NCBI RefSeq assembly: GCF_003590095.1
Contig: NC_039499.1
Coordinates: 3,596,001 to 3,660,000, forward strand
Reading direction: 5' to 3'
From: Trichoplusia ni
Taxonomy: Eukaryota > Arthropoda > Insecta > Lepidoptera > Noctuidae
DNA length: 64,000 bases
A model generated the notes under the pieces. It had not been told where the DNA came from and did not search any database. It saw nothing but the letters and a program-made list of their open reading frames with translations. Positions 26,023-36,500 of the stretch are shown piece after piece (the stretch's first letter is position 1; each line of letters begins with the position of its first letter). A program made the translations under genes and the position numbers.

Positions 26023-26324
26023 TGGTGGGGTCGATAGCCTTATATATAAAATGAAATGCTTAGTGGACTGTATTAAAAATGAGTATAATGAAATATCAGA
26101 CTGTTACAAATAAGAAATATGAATACGAACAAACAATAAGAAAATTAAGAGCGCGAGCGCGGGCGTATGTCGTGGCGTGTAACAGCTGACTGGTCGGTGG
26201 GGCGCGCGGATGCGCAGGCGAGCCGCGGTGGCCCGCTGTCCGCGGCAGCCCGCTGCCCGCGACAGCGATAGCTTCGTTGTCTCGCTCGTACACGCCGGGA
26301 AGCGGTTGAGTCGAAGACTCAACA
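26023..26324 (-). repeat. 3' LTR of the BEL element
   Basis: 302 bp, same ends as the 5' LTR. It contains the stop codon of the pol frame within its first six sense bases (TGTTGA). It is preceded on the host side by ATCCC at 26018-26022. Confidence 0.95.
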
Positions 26325-28358
26325 TCCTCCCCCGGTTGAAGAGTCTTCAACAGAGACAGGTAGAGGGCAGATGGTGTTGAACGCTCGCCGAATGACACCC
26401 TTACGAGTGCGGATGTCGGCGACTCTTGATATGCCATCCCTGCCAGGAAGCGTCCGTGTGATGCGTCCTAAAAGCCAGAGTAGAGGCGGTAAGCTTTTGT
26501 CTTTAATGACAACGAGAGTTCCTTCCTTCAGCTCTCCCGAAGATTGGCGCCATTTTGTCCTCTCCTGCAGCCACACAATGTATTCCTGAGAGAAACGAGC
26601 CCAGAAGTGTTGTTTCAGGAACTCGATGCGGCGAAACCGTTGTAAATGGTTGACGTTGGCCCTCTCGATCTGTGGATGAGGCAACAAAATAAGTGAGCGT
26701 CCAATAAGGAAGTGGGCTGGAGTTAAAGGAGTGAGGTCTGAGGGGTCGTTGGAAAGTGGAGTTAAGGGCCTTGAATTCAAGATGGCCTCCACTTGAATTA
26801 AGCATGTTGCCATCTCTTCGAAGGTTAAATTGGTCAAACTTAGAACTCTTCTGAGATGGTGTTTTGTCGATTTGACAGCGGATTCCCACAATCCGCCAAA
26901 GTGTGGAGTATACGCAGGAATAAAGGAAAAGTTAATTCCTGGATCAATAGTGCTAAAGTTTAAGTCCTGTGAAAGTAAGTTAGCTAACTCATTGAAAGCA
27001 CCGACAAACGTTGTGCCATTGTCGGAGAAAATGTTACGTGGTTTTCCCCTACGAGCAATAAAACGGTTCATGGCAGCCAAGAAAGCCTCCCTTGTAAGGT
27101 CCGATACGAGTTCGAGATGGATGGCTCTGGTGGCTAGACATACAAACACACAAATAAAACTCTTAACAAGTCTACACCCTCGTCCCTTACGATCAGCTAT
27201 CATGATAGGTCCAGCATAGTCGACCCCTGAATCTAAGAAGGGAAACTCAAGATGTAACCGTTGCTCAGGAAGATTGCCCATCATAGGTTGGATAGTACTT
27301 GCTTTGATCCTGCAACATTTCACGCATTGATGTGTAACCGTTTTAGCCAAGTTCTTGCCCCCAATCGGAAAATAGTGGTGACGAATCGTGGCAAGTAATA
27401 GCTGAGGTCCTGGATGCATAAGGCGTGTGTGGTACATATTGAATATTAATTTACAAATTACATGAGAGCTAGACAAGAGAATAGGATGTTTAACATCATA
27501 GTCATAGAACGAATTACTTAACCTACCTCCAACACGAATTAAGTTAGAGTTTCTGTCAAAGAATGGAGATAAGGAAAGAAGTTTATTTTTAGCAGGCAGT
27601 TGTTTGCCTGTGGACAGTAAGAAATACTCTTCAGGAAACGACTCCTGTTGAGCCAATGTACAAAGAAAATGTAATGAATTTTGTAATTCTGTAGATGTGA
27701 GTGGGCCGTGAGCCGAAGACCTTCTCCTACATTTGTTACAAAACCGTAATAAATATGCCATCATACGTTGTAAAGCATAAAAATTAGAAGAATATTTAGG
27801 AAATAATGAATTAATAATATTTTCAGTTGTAGTACGAATGTCAATATGGTGTGAAGAAACTATCTCAGGAAGATTTAAAACTTGGCGATTTTGTTCTGGA
27901 AACTGAGGCCAGGAAGATGTGTCTTCGAGAAGGAATTGGGGTCCTGACCACCACAACGAAGACGATAACAGTTTGTCCGCTCTGAGTCCACGCGAAGAGA
28001 GGTCTGCGGGGTTAGAAAGAGAAGGTACGTAGCGCCAAGGCCTCCCCTCCGCAGTTTCCTGTATCTCGGAGACTCTATGCCGAACGAAAGTCTTGAGCTG
28101 CGTCGGTGATGCAGCCAACCAGCCCAAAACTATGGTAGAGTCACACCAAAAGTATACGTCGTCAAAGTTCAATGTAAGTGACTGGCGAACCTTTAGGTAA
28201 AGACGTGAACCTAATAATGCTGCACAGAGTTCGAGGCGGGGAATAGTTGTAGATTTGACAGGAGCAACCTTGCTTTTAGATGTAAGAAGATGAACACGAA
28301 CCTCCCCGCTTACTGATGTACTGCGAACATATATACATGTACCGTACGCCTTTTCAGA
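26319..28358 (-). pseudogene. BEL RNase H-integrase, 3' part of polyprotein split by insertion
   Basis: 679 codons in the same frame as the upstream part once the 860-bp insert and one copy of the duplication are disregarded. It starts with the duplicated SEKAY codons and continues the RNase H domain (E of PRLELCAALL, D of FWCDSTIVLGW, D of SNPADLSSRG). The integrase follows: zinc-binding H2C2 with HTRLMH and CVKCC, and a catalytic triad of D in GVDYAG, D in FSDNGTTF and E in GGLWES, the last two separated by 45 residues. The end is the C-terminal DUF5641-like domain typical of BEL/Pao. All key residues are present, so the only visible lesion is the insertion. No own start codon is expected. 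Confidence 0.9.
26325..26333 (-). promoter_or_regulatory. Polypurine tract of the BEL element
   Basis: In the sense direction GGGGGAGGA directly abuts the TGTTGAG start of the 3' LTR. This is the expected position and composition of the plus-strand primer. It overlaps the last codons of pol. Confidence 0.8.
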
Positions 28359-29218
28359 CTCAATGGACTTGAACATCAACATATCAATACCACTGGGTGC
28401 AGATAACTCGATCTTCCAGTGCGAGTGTGTAGCCATCACCCAGGCGGCCAGAGCTATAGAAAGAAGAGGGATCCAGGACCAAGCCATCAGGATTCTCTCC
28501 GATAGCATGGCGGTTCTGAAGGCACTGGACAACTACATCATCACATCGTCGCTGATACAAGAGTGTCACCAAGCACTTGAGCGCATTGCTGCAAGCAACA
28601 TGGTGACCCTGCAATGGATAAAAGGCCACAGCGGATCCCTAGGAAACGACGCTGCTGATCAGCTGGCAAGGAGGGGATCGGACACGCGGATCCTTGGCCC
28701 CCGGCCATACCTGCCTGTGCCCTTTGGCCAGTGCAGGTCATGGCTAAGGCGACAGACTACTAACAATCACAACGATCGCTGGGCTACAGTTAACGGCTGC
28801 AGACAGTCAAGGGAGGCGGTCCCTATCCGTTCACCGAAACTGTCTCGCAGCCTGATTGGGCTAAAGCGGGTCGACTTACGAATAGTGGTGGGCTCGCTGA
28901 CCGGGCACATTCCACTCAATAAACACCTTTTCACCATCAATGTTACAGATAGTCCACTATGTAGAGGCTGTCTTCAACATGAAGAATCAGCGGCACACGT
29001 GCTCCTGGAGTGCACGGGGGTCGCGGAATGCCGGGCAGGGATCCTCGGTTCACCGAGCTCCGTCACAGAAGCCTGCGAACGTCCCAGGAGACTTCTGCGC
29101 TTCTGGAGGGAGTTGGGATGGCTGGACTGACAGCCTCCCAAAGACACCTGACGCACAATGGGCCGACTTAGAGCCTACGTGCGGAAAAAGGAGCCCATCA
29201 CCAAGTACCAAGTACCAA
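28359..29218 (+). mobile_element. 5'-truncated non-LTR retrotransposon nested in BEL
   Basis: 860 bp inserted antisense to BEL, flanked by the exact 15-bp duplication GTACGCCTTTTCAGA (28344-28358 and 29219-29233). The 3' end has no poly(A). It finishes in three tandem CCAAGTA units (29201-29221, overlapping the duplication), as in elements of the I group and relatives that end in short tandem repeats. The 5' end is truncated within the RNase H domain, the usual result of incomplete target-primed reverse transcription. Confidence 0.9.
28363..29130 (+). pseudogene. C-terminal fragment of LINE ORF2: RNase H and Cys/His motif
   Basis: An open frame of 255 codons ends at TGA 29128-29130; the methionine is internal, since the protein is cut by the 5' truncation. 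RNase H residues visible are Glu21 (CECVAI), Asp47 (ILSDSMA), His89 (KGHSG) and Asp96/Asp99 (GNDAADQLARRG). The first catalytic Asp is lost with the missing 5' part. Near residues 200-220 there is a CX2CX8HX4C motif (CRGCLQHE...HVLLEC), common at the C-terminus of insect LINEs of the I/R1/Jockey assemblage. The frame has no stops, so the fragment is young. It cannot move by itself. Confidence 0.85.
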
Positions 29219-32200
29219 GTACGCCTTTTCAGAGGCATCAGTGAAGACATGTAACTGTAAGGACGCCAGTGATTCACAAGTGACCCACCGGGGTATTTTG
29301 ACCTCGTTTAGAAGAGGTAGAGTGGTCACAAACTCACTCCAGGTACGTTGGACCTCTTCAGGAACAGGTTCATCCCAGGAACAACCTGACAGCCACAAAT
29401 TCTGCATTAATATTTTTGCCTCTACAATGCTGGGAACAACTAAGCCCATGGGATCAAATATTTGTGATATTGTTGATAAGATTTGACGTTTCGTAACGAT
29501 AATGTTCGGATTAAGGTGGATGGAGAAGAAGAGTGTATCAGTGGAGCACCTCCAGCCTAGCCCTAGAGTCTTAGACAGCTCATTTTCGCTAAGATTTACT
29601 AAATCAGAACTAACCTGATCTTCGCAAATAGCAGAAAGTACAGCTTGAGAATTAGATTGCCATTTCCGCAGATTGTACTTTGCTGTTTTAAGAACAGCTA
29701 TGACATTCCGACACCTGTCCAACGTCTCTGTAACAGATGAACCACCTGACAAATAGTCGTCGACATAGAAGTCGTGCTCTATGGTAGAGCGTGTTGATGG
29801 ATCATCACACTCCTGAGCAAGCTGCATAAGACACCTAGTTGCTAAGAATGGGGCAGAAGCGGTACCATATGTTACCGTATTTAAGGTAAAAGTTTTTAAG
29901 GGATGAGTTGGTTCTGCCCTCCAAAGAATCGTTTGCAAGGGTTTATGTATGTCGTTCACGCGAGTGACTCTATACATTTTCTCGATGTCTGCGCTTACAA
30001 CAATCTTATGCTGACGAAATCTGAGTAAAATTGATAGTAAGTCGTCTTGTAGAGGAGAACCAACCATTTGAATTTGATTAAGGGACTTACCTGTTGTAGT
30101 GCGAGCCGAAGCGTCAAAAACAACTCTAAGTTTGGTTGTAGACTTTGACTCCTTCAACACACCATGATGAGGCAAGTAATTTGGATGTGTGGAGGCTGTG
30201 TTGCAGTGACTATACTCAGACATATGGCCCAGCTCTATATATTCGTCCATGAAATTTACATACAATTGTTTTAAATATGAATCTTTGGCTAAACGACGTT
30301 CAAGAGCAAGAAAGCGACGCTTGGCCATTGAGTATGAGTCACCTAACACATCAGGGGATTCTTTAAGGGGAATATTAACGACAAACCGTCCATCCGTGTC
30401 ACGATATGTGGTCTCTACGAAAATCTGTTCGCATGATCGCTCTTCGTATGTCAGTTTGTGTTTTGATGAAATGGAATCCAGCTCCCAGAAGCGGTTCAAG
30501 CCCAGCCGCAAGTCATCTGTGAGCATGAAAGAAGAATTATTTGAAAAATTGTTAGGTTGATGTACAACACCTGTTATGAGCCAGCCTAATTTTGACTCTA
30601 ATAATGTAGGCATGTTTTTACCCAGAGAAATACGATTCATGCCTATGATACCCCAAAATACTTCTGCACCAACCAAAATGTCTATGGAAGATGGAGTATA
30701 AAAGCGAGGGTCGGCAAGAACTATGTTACTGGGTAAACATATGTTATGGGTGTCAATATATGTACTGGGAACTGATGACGAAACCTTTGCTATGACATGA
30801 CAATCTAACTCAACTTCAAAATCCTCATTGAGGGAATTTAAAGAGAGTGTACACCCCTGTGAACAATCAGAAGATTGATTGTTTATGCCTTTAACTCTAG
30901 ATGCAACACAATAAGTAGGGATACGTAGCTTCCGACAGAAGTCTTCAGATACGAAGTTTGCGGTACTTCCATTGTCCAGCAAGACTCGAGCAGTATGAGG
31001 GCGGCCTTCAGCATCCGTCACCCCCACGAGCGCTGTGGATAGTAATACAACCCTTGATGCAGTATGATGACTAGCTGATAAGACTATGTTTTGATTAGAA
31101 TTAGAGTCATTGTCTGTGTGAAGTAAAGTATTGTGTTTTTCAGGACAATATTTACAATGACTCAATTTACATTTTTGTGCAGTGTGACCAGGTCGAAGAC
31201 AATTTAAACAAACGTTTGAACTCTGAGCTTTTTTAAGTTTGGCTTGTACTGACAAATTTCTAAATTGTTCGCATTGAAATAAGAAGTGGTTATCTTTGCA
31301 CACGGGACACGATACAGATTTAGAACTAAAAGGTTCACAAGTCAAAGAAAAGGTTTTAGACTTTGAGTGATTGTTCATCTGTTGATGTTCAGTTTTAGAT
31401 TTTAACGACCTAGACTCCTCGAGGGTCTCTAACAAGTCAGCTCTGTTACTGATGAAATTAATAAAAATATCTAGTGTTGGAGGCTCAGATAAGGAATTTC
31501 TGTACTCTTCCCACTCGCGATTCGTCACCTGATCAAGTTTATTAACCATGATATATATAATAAGAGTGTCCCAATGCTGAACTGGCTGACCAAGAGTGAA
31601 CAAAGCTCTCAAGTTTTTATTTGTGGTATCAACTATATGACGTAATGACTTACTTGACTCCTTAGTGATATTTTGTACACTAAAAATGGCTTGAACGTGG
31701 TTATTGACAAGCAGTCTTTTGTTGTCGTACCTAGAACAGAGCAACTTCCAGGCAGCGTCATAATTATCAGACCTAAAGTCTAGATTATCAATTATAAGAG
31801 AAGCGCTACCCTTCAAAGAAGCACGAAGATAGTGCAATTTATTTATGTTGTCTATGCCTTCGTTATTGTGAATGATGGAAATGAAGGTGTCCCTAAACTC
31901 TAACCAATCATGATAACTGCCAGAGAATTTGGGTAAATCAATTTTGGGTAAACGAACTGATGTGTGTTTATGTGTATGAGAAGTACCAGACTCCACCTCG
32001 AACGCGGCGTCCCTCGAAAGATGCTTGCGAGCCATGCCAATGAGATGCCGTGCAGTAGCCACCAAGCTGTAGTACTGCTTCTCGAACTCCTCCCGTTCCG
32101 TATATTGCTCGCTGGGGTCATCCACCGCTTCCTCCAACTCCGTCTGTAAAATGTCGTATTTTTCATATAAACCTTCAAATGTACTAAGGCGATGTTCAAT

Positions 32201-32323
32201 TTCAATGAGTTGAACCTCACTTAACTTTTCACATGATTGAGCTATGTTTAAGTAAGAAGAAAATTGCGTAAGCTTAGCTTTAAATGATGCTCGCTTCTTT
32301 ATAAAGCTTTTAATATCAGCCAT
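29219..32323 (-). pseudogene. BEL gag-protease-RT, 5' part of polyprotein split by insertion
   Basis: Encodes the first 1,035 residues of the polyprotein before the nested LINE breaks the frame; six foreign codons and a stop follow. The start is set at the MADIKSFIKK methionine (32323), because the upstream in-frame residues to 32419 are hydrophobic leader-like sequence not typical of gag. Domains: helical N-terminus (1-110); DUF1759-type gag (about 125-300); zinc knuckle CX2CX4HX4C at C372-C385 with further Cys/His pairs around it; aspartic protease (DUF1758-like) with LLDNGST at 448-454, Asn replacing the usual Ser/Thr after the catalytic Asp450; reverse transcriptase about 715-900 with first catalytic Asp779 and YVDD at 853-856; Pao-specific connection (about 900-1020); and the first RNase H strand, HVFTDASEKAY, ending at the break. 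Confidence 0.9.
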
Positions 32324-33214
32324 GACGAAGATGGATATTGCAAGATGGAGGCAAGATAAAAGTAGAAGGAAAAAAAAGCTATAAAATAAATCTGGTACCT
32401 TTTGAAAAAATAATAGCAAATATACTGCAATGATGCAATAGCACTAAGTTGTTTAAGCGAGAATTGCTCTGACAATTTTATAGGCGTTTAGCTAAATGTC
32501 AAATTGCTTTGTCACTGTGAAGAAAATATGAGTCATAGAACTAACCTTAAATCACAGGAACAAAGGAACTAACACAATAATATTAATTAAATGGGATTTA
32601 AGAAGATGACGATGATAAATGAATTATGACGAATGACTATGATAGGCACTAAGTGAATATTAACTAAATAATGAGAAAAAATAATGAATTTTGAAGAGAT
32701 GAAACAGCAAATTCAATGAAGGTCGAAGTTAAAATGATTTGAATGAAGTGCAATAATACTAATGCGATGAAATGATTTATATGAAATTAATTTTTTACTA
32801 CGGTGTTGATGATTAAAGTTAAAAAAGGAAAAATTGGAACGATCTCACAGTTCTGTTGCGCAAACCACTGATGAAGATGGTGATGAGGAGATTCTTCACG
32901 TTTCTCGATGCACGACGACAATTTTGAAGATGTATTATATGTTTGCAGCCGTTGTGAAGTTCAATTTCAAATTCTTCGAATGTCCGTTGGGTTGAAGACG
33001 GCTTAGACGGCTAATTTGCAGCCGCGCCGATGTTCACGATGTCCAAATGCAGACACCGAAGAACTGGATGCTGGCACGATGATGATTATCTTGAAGCAGA
33101 TACGATGACAAACTTGGAAAAATTCACAGCCCGATGACTTGCAGAACCGTCGATTTGAATTTTTCTTTGTTCTAACGATGCGCGATAGTCCAACGTGACG
33201 GTAGAAGGACCATA
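32324..33214 (-). other. BEL 5' leader (untranslated)
   Basis: About 890 bp between LTR and gag, AT-rich with many short ATGA-rich stretches in 32540-32800 and a GC-richer part near 33000-33180. No long open frame; probably leader/packaging sequence. Confidence 0.6.
33197..33212 (-). promoter_or_regulatory. Candidate primer-binding site of the BEL element
   Basis: Two bases after the 5' LTR the sense strand reads TGGTCCTTCTAC. The TGG start is complementary to a tRNA 3' CCA. I cannot assign the tRNA without a search. Confidence 0.5.
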
Positions 33215-33516
33215 TGGTGGGGTCGATAGCCTTATATATAAAATGAAATGCTTAGTGGACTGTATTAAAAATGAGTATAATGAAATATCAGACTGTTACA
33301 AATAAGAAATATGAATACGAACAAACAATAAGAAAATTAAGAGCGCGAGCGCGGGCGTATGTCGTGGCGTGTAACAGCTGACTGGTCGGTGGGGCGCGCG
33401 GATGCGCAGGCGAGCCGCGGTGGCCCGCTGTCCGCGGCAGCCCGCTGCCCGCGACAGCGATAGCTTCGTTGTCTCGCTCGCACACGCCGGGAAGCGGTTG
33501 AGTCGAAGACTCAACA
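33215..33516 (-). repeat. 5' LTR of the BEL element
   Basis: 302 bp, TG...CA ends. It is identical to the 3' LTR except at the base corresponding to 26290/33482-33490 (CTCGCTCGC here, CTCGCTCGT there). The outer half is GC-rich (33343-33516) and the inner half AT-rich. The host duplication ATCCC follows at 33517-33521. Confidence 0.95.
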
Positions 33517-33521
33517 ATCCC

Positions 33522-36500
33522 TAAGTATATATATTACAAATAGTAGTCAAACTTACTTATTAGTCAGCTTCGTATTAACCTAAATGTTTCTTAAAAACAT
33601 ATGGTCGTTAGCTTAGCCGTCAGATAACCAAAATGGCCGCCACACACGACGCATGTTACAAAGTATTGGACATAATATTTAATGTTGTACTTTTTGGCAA
33701 ACGTTTCTAATTCTATTATTGCTGAGCTACTTTACGAAATAGGTAATAAGAATGCTTTTTCTAGATTTTTCTTTGTACCATAAAAGATTTTATTTCAGGG
33801 TCGATGGATCTGGTTTCTTCTGCTATTGAAATTTTCACAAACCGTGAATTTCTTTAGTCGCTACTAAAAATAAATATTTTAGCTAAGCAACAGTTTTTAC
33901 GGTCATATATTTCTTGGCTCATAACAGATAAATTTGAGAGATTCTCCAAATGAGAAGTCATCCAAGGAACTTTTAAAGAGCCAAGAGTATCCCGAGTCGG
34001 ACTCTAACTCTGCCTTAACATACTACGATAAGCCGCCAACCACCCTAAAATCATTAGAACTCTTCAACTTCACGGTTTTTATATCACAACAAAGAGAATG
34101 TCTCTGAAACAAATGAAAAAAAAATCAATTCCTCAAAATTTTTTATTTGATTCCAATATTGAAATTTCGGGTTTTATAAAACACGTTCAAATACATGTTT
34201 TCGGAGAACACAATATGTGATCTATTCGGAATGCCCAAACAATGCGCTCACTACGCTTTCAATTGATAGGGGTGTCAAATAAACGAGCCGTACGACGCTC
34301 GCCAACAAAACGACGAATGTGTAGCTCTTTTAAAATGACACGATGGAACATTCTTTTTCCAATTTCAAATGAAAAGAAAGAATATGGTATTGGATTTTCA
34401 TGCCAAGCATAAATTATAAAGTTTTAAGGAATCTTGCTAGTGTCTATGTATTTTTTTTTATTAGAGTACCTATACTTCTTCATTCCGTTTTTACCCAGGG
34501 AACCCTTCTTTTTCTCTTGCACTTTTTATCACGGACATGCAAAGCAAACTACGCAATTTCATGCCGCGATTTCAGGCAACTTACTCAATACTCTTTCCTT
34601 TGCATGTCGAGTAGTTTTTGACAGTTGGCCATGACAGTCCCAATAATGACTCTACTCATGAAACTATTGTCTCTATCATATTCCTGGATTATACAATGAC
34701 CTTTTCTCATCCATTCAGCCCAATCCACACAATATAAATTGTATCCCCACATTATTTGTCTATAAAGGGTTATAATGACGTGTGTGAGTTGCATAGTAAT
34801 TATCATCTGTTCATTTGATTAAGTACTAGTTGGACTGTGGATCGTAGCATTGGCTAGTAATGCAATTCTAAGTAGATATTCATGTAGCCGTCTCGCTCTT
34901 TCTGGATGAATTAGGGAAATCAAGATGAATTTGACCTTTGGAAGCCGTAGGCGTTAGTTGTATGAATAAATGTCTAGACCTATTTCCTCGTGTACTTTCA
35001 CGTATGCAATGAATTTGAAAATCTTATCAGGGGTATAGCAGTACTGTTGCCGTTTTTTAAATAAAACGCTGTTTGCTTGTTTTTTCTCCTATCCTACAAA
35101 ACGTGCGAAGCTTTGGCGTTTTTTAAAGTCTGCGGTTGTCATGTTTAATTATATTCGATTCTTCAATGGAAGAGGTATTCGTTTATGGGAGGGTTACAAA
35201 GTTAAACCGACAGCAATTTATAAAATCTTTATAACCTTAATTTTTTTTCTAAATACTATGTCTTCTACACCCTTTTTGAATACTACTGGCCATACAGACG
35301 AAACTATTCACAGAATATCGAATTAAAAAAGATTTCCTTCTCAATTGCCTCCGCTTTAAATATTCCGTTTTTAAATATTTCATTTTTATATCGATAAATG
35401 AAAACGTTCGAATTTCGAAAAAATATTCGATTTGCTCTCTTTGACTATGTGATTTGGAGACGAAATATTGTCAAAGGTTTTTAAATGAAAAAAAATATTT
35501 GTATTTTAATAAAACCTTGTTTAGGTTTTATTAATTCCCAATTTTGAGGATGAGTCAATACCATACATAACCTATTGGTAATTTCCTAAAAAGCTAAATT
35601 AATACTAAATGCAAATCCAGAAACTCTGTGAGTTTGTTACGCGTCGTGACTAAACCGCACACCGGATTTTAATTAAATTTGGTATGGGGATAGTTTGAAC
35701 TTCTGGAAAGGACAGGGGGTACTTTTAGCCGCGATAAGCGACACGAGACGCAACTTAAGCTTAGGTATGTATTCATTTAAAAATAAATGCCTATTTCTAT
35801 TCCAAAACTTTTAGCAACGCCATCTAGTCTCAAACTAAGCAATATTATGAGTACCAAACATCGCTTATTACACAAACATTTGTGCTGAGGGCCATTAGCT
35901 GCTTAACCAACATCTTCTTATCATTTTTTACACATCTCTTTGCATACTTTCATGAATTTGATTGTTTGTTTGTTGAATCCAATTAGGGAATATTGAAGGA
36001 TTTCCTAATGTTCAATCTGCCGTTTTGTTTTTTTTAAAACGACTCTTTTACAAAGGATTTTAGTTCTTCTGACGCAGGAGGATTACATGCAATCAAATCA
36101 TAGCCGAAAGGAAAATAGAATCTACAACAATTGTACAAATTAATATCCAGAGTGAAAACCAGTAGCTACAGAGCAATTTAGTGCCTTAAAAGTTTAGTGC
36201 GTTAAGACAATAAATTAATTCTTTGCCACTAGATTTCAGAACCTAACACGAATTGAGAACACACTAAATCAGGTCAAATTTTATTTTCCCTTAAAATTCT
36301 CATGTACACGAAACTCCTGTCATAATAACATCTTATTTTACTGAGTATGACGTCACAGACCTCGCTGCTGTTAATCTGGCAACGCTAATAGCTACCAGAC
36401 GTCTCTAAGTAAAACAATATGTGACGATAACTACTGATGAATAAACTTGGCACCTACCACCGAACCTTAAAGTAAGACTGTATTAGTTTTAAGAGCGGGA

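Larger units (their letters stand above)
26023..33516 (-). mobile_element. BEL/Pao LTR retrotransposon, near-intact, carrying a nested LINE fragment
   Basis: A 7.5-kb element in minus orientation. It is bounded by two 302-bp LTRs that start TGTTGAG and end CCACCA, and flanked by the 5-bp duplication ATCCC (26018-26022 and 33517-33521). Without the nested insert, the internal region carries one uninterrupted gag-pol frame of about 1,709 codons, from 32323 to a stop that falls inside the first bases of the 3' LTR (26319-26321). Domain order is gag, zinc knuckle, protease, RT, RNase H, integrase, C-terminal domain, which is diagnostic for BEL/Pao because integrase follows RNase H and the protease is DNG-type. 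No envelope frame is seen. The leader between LTR and gag is about 890 bp. One base separates the LTRs, so insertion is recent. Confidence 0.95.

Noticed and set aside
26096..26437. Open frames over the LTR, repeated at 33288-33517
   Set aside because: Present in both LTRs, arising from the GC-rich LTR half; not genes.
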